From NCBI GenBank assembly GCA_043818215.1, contig JBDRGC010000529.1, forward strand, positions 1 to 6,107: 6,107 bases of DNA, given 5' to 3'. Both the position numbers and the translations under genes were made by a program. The notes below the pieces were generated by a model, which worked only from the letters and a program-made list of their open reading frames with translations, had not been told where the DNA came from and did not search any database. The DNA is from JBDRGC01 sp043818215. GTDB taxonomy: Bacteria > Chloroflexota > Anaerolineae > Anaerolineales > UBA11858. Shown piece after piece: positions 4,332-6,107 of this stretch. Every line of letters starts with the position of its first letter. Position 1 is the stretch's first letter.

Positions 4332-5309
4332 TTGACTGAAAAAATCTTAGTCACCGGCGGAGCGGGGTTCATCGGCTCGCATTTATGTGAAAAATTGGTG
4401 CATAACGGCCATTATGTGGTCGCCATCGACGATCTTTCCACTGGACGGCTGGAGAATATCCAGCACCTGCGACCCCTGCCCAATTTCCAATTCGTGCGCG
4501 AGACCATCACCAACCTGCAAGTTCTCGACCGGCTGGCCAGCGAAGCGGACACCATCGTCCATCTGGCGGCGGCGGTAGGCGTCCAACTCATTGTGAAAGA
4601 CCCGGTGCGCACCATCCAGACCAATATCATGGGCACCGAGGCCGTGCTGACCACCGCTAACCGCTACGGCTGCAAGGTGTTGATCGCCTCGACATCGGAA
4701 GTATACGGCAAGGGAGCCAAAGTGCCCTTCTGCGAAGATGATGACCGCTTGATGGGTTCCACCACCCACAGCCGCTGGGCTTATGCCACTTCCAAAGCCG
4801 TGGATGAGTTCCTGGGTTTGGCCTACCACCACCAGTTTGGTCTGCCTGTGGTGATCATGCGCTTCTTCAACACGGTAGGGCCACGCCAGACAGGACGCTA
4901 TGGTATGGTTGTACCACGCTTCGTGCGTCAGGCGTTGCGCAACGAACCGCTGACCGTTTATGGGGACGGGAAACAATCGCGCTGCTTTACCGACGTGGCT
5001 GATGTGGTCTGGGCCATCGATAAACTATCCAGGCATCCGGATGCGGTGGGGCAGGTGTTCAATATCGGTGCAACCGAAGAAGTTTCGATCCTGGAACTGG
5101 CTAAACGAGTCATCGAATTAGTGGGCAGCAATTCGGAAATCAAATTTGTACCCTACGACGAAGCCTACGCCCCCGGTTTCGAAGATATGCACCGGCGGGT
5201 GCCTTGCATCGAGAGAATTCAATCGCTGACCGGTTACTCTCCCAAATACTCTTTGGAAGAGACCCTCGATCGGGTGATTGCATACGAAAAAGGATACTTG
5301 GAAGGATAA
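4332..5309 (+). CDS. NAD-dependent sugar-nucleotide epimerase/dehydratase (extended SDR)
   Basis: This apparently complete 325-residue cytoplasmic enzyme of the extended SDR family changes the sugar part of a nucleotide sugar, probably supplying the glycan exported by this locus. The NAD-binding Rossmann motif TGGAGFIG is at 8-15, with D33/D34 at the end of the second strand favouring NAD over NADP. The catalytic residues are S/T in ASTSEVYG (119-126) and Y151-xxx-K155. RFFNTVGPRQTGRYG (177-191) and LTVYGDGKQSRCFTDVADV (207-225) are the usual substrate-side motifs, as in UDP-glucose epimerases, UDP-glucuronate decarboxylases and dTDP-glucose/GDP-mannose dehydratases; the sequence does not settle which. 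TTG start is supported by GGAGGAA and an in-frame upstream stop. The TTG also overlaps a TGA (4333-4335) closing a short upstream frame. The second permease starts 25 bases after its stop. Confidence 0.9.
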   Translation: MTEKILVTGGAGFIGSHLCEKLVHNGHYVVAIDDLSTGRLENIQHLRPLPNFQFVRETITNLQVLDRLASEADTIVHLAAAVGVQLIVKDPVRTIQTNIMGTEAVLTTANRYGCKVLIASTSEVYGKGAKVPFCEDDDRLMGSTTHSRWAYATSKAVDEFLGLAYHHQFGLPVVIMRFFNTVGPRQTGRYGMVVPRFVRQALRNEPLTVYGDGKQSRCFTDVADVVWAIDKLSRHPDAVGQVFNIGATEEVSILELAKRVIELVGSNSEIKFVPYDEAYAPGFEDMHRRVPCIERIQSLTGYSPKYSLEETLDRVIAYEKGYLEG

Positions 5310-5334
5310 ACATTCCTTTCCAACAAACGAATTT

Positions 5335-5844
5335 ATGGCTACAGAACAAGTACTGCTAACCGATCATGATGTTACTGAAAATCAAGTGGTCATCGAAGCC
5401 ACCCGCGGCTGGGCGTCTTTGCAACTGCATGCCCTGTGGCAGTACCGCGAGCTGCTCTACTTCCTGGTGTGGCGTGATCTCAAGGTACGCTACAAGCAGA
5501 CTGCTCTGGGCGTAGCCTGGGTGATCTTGCAGCCGGTGGTCAGCATGGTGATCTTCAGCGTGCTGTTCGGCAGCCTGCTCAAGGTACCCTCCGGCGAAGT
5601 GCCTTACCCCATCTTTGCCTACGCAGCTTTGCTGCCCTGGAATTACTTCGCCGGGTCGCTGATCCGCTCCTCGACCAGCGTGGTCAACAGCGCCAACCTG
5701 ATCACCAAGGTCTATTTCCCCCGCCTGGTGATCCCCATCTCGGGTGTGCTCTCCGGGCTGGTGGATGTTGCCTTCGCTTTCGTGGTGCTGGCCGGGATGA
5801 GGTTCTATTATGGCATCGCTCCCACTGCGGAGGTGGTCTGGTGA
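5335..5844 (+). pseudogene. ABC-2 type polysaccharide export permease, N-terminal fragment
   Basis: This is the N-terminal 169 residues of a Wzm/TagG-like membrane subunit of a glycan ABC exporter, whose normal length is about 260-290. ATG 5335 is chosen over ATG 5278, which would overlap the epimerase. The start region TRGWASLQLHALWQYRELLYFLVWRDLKVRYKQTALG is the diagnostic interfacial helix and RDLKVRYKQT motif. Membrane helices follow at about 57-79, 92-115 and 132-155. TGA 5842-5844 ends the frame, but readthrough gives about ten more family-like residues (PAFFLLAMVT), after which sequence changes at about 5870 to a gene on the other strand. Both a premature stop and a rearrangement have therefore damaged it. 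It may have been the partner of one of the ATPase copies. No good ribosome binding site is seen. Confidence 0.8.
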
Positions 5845-6107
5845 CCGGCCTTCTTCCTGCTGGCGATGGTCACAATCGTCTGCGCGGCGAGATGGATGAC
5901 GGTGTCAATCTCATACTCTCCGAGCGCGCGTTCAAGGATGTCCCGATCGCGCACATCGCCGCGCACAATCTTGACACGCTCGATCAATCCTGACCGGGCC
6001 AGTTCGCTCTGCGGCACCCAATCGCGGACGAGGCAGACCACGTCCGCGCCTGATTCCACCAGTCGCTGTACCAGCCACGAACCAACCAGGCCTGTGCCAC
6101 CAGTGAC
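5808..6107 (-). CDS. NAD-dependent sugar-nucleotide dehydratase/epimerase, N-terminal part, 3' end lost
   Basis: This reverse-strand gene begins beyond the right edge. The visible part starts VTGGTGLVGSWLVQRLVESG, a Rossmann G-x-x-G-x-x-G NAD(P) motif, and continues through IVRGDVRDRDILERALGEYEIDTVIHLAAQTIV, the second strand region and the HLAAQ motif of extended SDR enzymes. The closest relatives I can name are GDP-mannose or CDP-glucose 4,6-dehydratases, without certainty. Family sequence ends near 5870; the last 20 or so codons to the stop at 5808-5810 read antisense through the permease fragment. The Y-xxx-K catalytic site and substrate domain are therefore missing and the protein cannot be active. 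The GTG at 6057-6059 is inside the Rossmann fold and is not a start. Confidence 0.75.
   Translation of the reverse strand, partial: VTGGTGLVGSWLVQRLVESGADVVCLVRDWVPQSELARSGLIERVKIVRGDVRDRDILERALGEYEIDTVIHLAAQTIVTIASRKKAGHQTTSAVGAMP

Noticed and set aside
4383..4976. Long open frame of 197 codons on the minus strand
   Set aside because: It lies wholly antisense to the well-supported epimerase, and its residues look like a complement of SDR codons with no family motif.
5278..5334. Earlier ATG start for the second permease
   Set aside because: It would overlap the epimerase 3' end by 32 bases and add a highly charged leader not typical of the family; ATG 5335 fits better.

Overview
The window looks like an accessory, rearranged polysaccharide-export (O-antigen or teichoic-acid type) locus of an environmental bacterium. 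The GC-rich genes, the short repeats ending in CAGGC that lie inside reading frames, a GxxExxY-family gene with ATTCGT-type repeats, and RelE- and Schlafen/AlbA_2-type accessory genes together suggest Chloroflexota (Anaerolineae). That assignment is an inference from gene content; there is no rRNA or marker gene here.

Layout. Positions 1-202 hold the C-terminal end of an ABC-2 permease (Wzm/TagG type) with a one-base frameshift. It overlaps the start of a first ABC ATPase (Wzt/TagH type) fragment, copy 1 (199-668), which stops being recognisable right after the conserved GREN motif. Next is a Schlafen AlbA_2 / GHKL-like / winged-helix gene (687-2107), split into two frames by a 23-bp repeat. 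After a 12-bp tandem repeat comes ATPase copy 2 (2214-2633), also ending just after GREN. It is followed by a RelE/YafQ-like toxin-antitoxin pair (2682-3181). Two AT-rich blocks of about 155 bp, full of ATTCGTGAC/GTCACGAAT arms, then flank a GxxExxY (PD-(D/E)XK-like) gene (3450-3860). ATPase copy 3 (4038-4319) is broken before its Walker A motif. An intact sugar-nucleotide SDR epimerase/dehydratase follows (4332-5309), then the N-terminal part of a second ABC-2 permease (5335-5844). This permease is fused tail-to-tail with a truncated reverse-strand SDR gene that runs off the right edge.

How it fits together. The permease, ATPase and sugar-nucleotide enzymes belong to one pathway: making nucleotide sugars and exporting a lipid-linked glycan. 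Here only the 4332-5309 epimerase looks complete. The three ATPase 5' fragments all point the same way and act as scars between which accessory genes sit: a regulator-like gene, a toxin-antitoxin pair and a nuclease-like gene.

The most unusual signal is a family of very short insertions. They start or end with CCTTCG (or its complement) and occur inside coding sequences. In three places, removing exactly 23, 44 or 23 bases restores a conserved reading frame (VENI/LEQQYSRN, GEVVGV/IGRNGAGKST, SLLE/IGTGFHPEL). The second signal is the nuclease-like gene bracketed by long direct repeats that can fold into hairpins and that end within 9-15 bases of start codons.
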